Positions 46,119 to 46,411 of a DNA stretch of 46,411 bases are shown in pieces. Within the stretch, counting starts at the first letter, position 1; each line of letters starts with the position of its first letter. The stretch spans positions 1 through 46,411 of the forward strand of contig NZ_KB905588.1 of NCBI RefSeq assembly GCF_000380965.1, in the 5' to 3' direction. Under the pieces are notes generated by a model. It was not told the origin of the DNA. It saw nothing but the letters and a program-made list of their open reading frames with translations, and made no database searches. Source of the DNA: Paenibacillus ginsengihumi DSM 21568. GTDB taxonomy: Bacteria > Bacillota > Bacilli > Paenibacillales > NBRC-103111. A program made the position numbers and the translations under genes.

Positions 46119-46411
46119 GGCTCAACATCAAAGTTAGTGCTTGACTTTATGTACCAAATCGTTCACGGTTACATTCGACCAGAAGTCCTTGTACGTAACG
46201 TTCCCGGTTCCGGGTGAAGTAATGTCGGCGTTGAAAGGCTTTCATTCGGTTGTTTCTTCCTTCAACCGCCGCATTGGTCCACCGACAGGAGTGATAATTG
46301 ACGATCTCCGTTCGCCAGTTTCGCATCGTTTTGATGCAGGTGGCTACTGCCGGATGCTGAAAATGTTCCCCTTGTCCCAGCCAGCGGTCAAACCAGATGG
46401 CAGCTACTTTG
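46119..46411 (-). mobile_element. ISL3-type insertion sequence, right end and part of transposase
   Basis: The terminal GGCTCAACATCAAAG starts at 46119 and the element runs off the window. Its first 95 bases are identical to the reverse complement of 1-95. The outer flank ctgtttgt (46111-46118) differs from the left copy's flank, so these are two separate insertions or copies. Base composition is lower in GC than the neighbouring genes. Confidence 0.8.
46147..46410 (-). CDS. ISL3-family transposase, C-terminal 87 residues (N-terminal part outside window)
   Basis: On the minus strand the frame reads KVAAIWFDRWLGQGEHF onward to a stop at 46147-46149. The block WTNAAVEGRNNRMKAFQRR carries the final Glu of the DDE triad in the form N-x-x-x-EG-x-NN-x-x-K-x-x-x-R that is typical of ISL3 transposases, followed by YFTRNRERYVQGLL. 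The gene enters from the right edge and reads toward the window centre, the mirror image of the left copy. Confidence 0.8.
   Translation of the reverse strand, partial: KVAAIWFDRWLGQGEHFQHPAVATCIKTMRNWRTEIVNYHSCRWTNAAVEGRNNRMKAFQRRHYFTRNRERYVQGLLVECNRERFGT

Overview
The window is a GC-rich (roughly 60%) low-GC-Gram-positive-type chromosome segment from an endospore-former of the Paenibacillaceae type (Paenibacillus, Cohnella or a relative). Evidence: sporulation genes (gpr, spoIIP, a yqxA-like gene), a leucyl-tRNA synthetase T-box, a perfect CIRCE operator, a comE competence locus and a gene order that follows the Bacillus subtilis yqeG-to-dnaJ region. The genus call is inference.

Layout. 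1-95 is the end of an ISL3-type insertion sequence. 284-4722 is a MoxR ATPase / DUF58 / transglutaminase cluster. 4987-11158 is a tightly packed ribosome-assembly and housekeeping run: yqeG, yqeH, aroE, yhbY, nadD, yqeK, rsfS, a CvfB-like S1 protein and a YqeM-like methyltransferase, several with ATGA overlaps. 11440-14431 is leuS behind a consensus promoter and a T-box. 14554-21053 is the competence block: comER (minus strand), comEA, an O-acetylhomoserine sulfhydrylase-type gene, comEB, comEC. 21398-27078 is an accessory stretch: a Gfo/Idh/MocA oxidoreductase, a PmoA/DUF6807 protein, an EamA transporter and a minus-strand ABC exporter. 27436-29384 is an ECF sigma factor with its membrane anti-sigma factor. 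29688-36430 is holA, rpsT (minus), gpr, spoIIP, yqxA-like and lepA. 36620-45182 is hemW, an ArgA-like acetyltransferase, then the CIRCE-controlled heat-shock operon hrcA - chaperonin - grpE - dnaK - dnaJ. 45481-46044 holds two small genes. 46119-46411 is a second copy of the same IS, inverted relative to the first.

Most notable: inside the heat-shock operon, start codon overlapping the hrcA stop, sits a 515-residue chaperonin of archaeal (thermosome/TCP-1) type, i.e. a group III chaperonin, with its ATPase residues apparently intact. Other points of interest are a 303-base structured gap before holA, a dispersed repeat of about 52 bp in two leaders, degenerate tandem repeats after comEC and before lepA, a 29-codon antisense-oriented membrane-peptide gene, and two places where a promoter -35 is built into the hairpin that ends the upstream gene.

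The window begins and ends in copies of the same IS, as expected for a draft-assembly contig broken at repeats; nothing beyond the edges can be judged.
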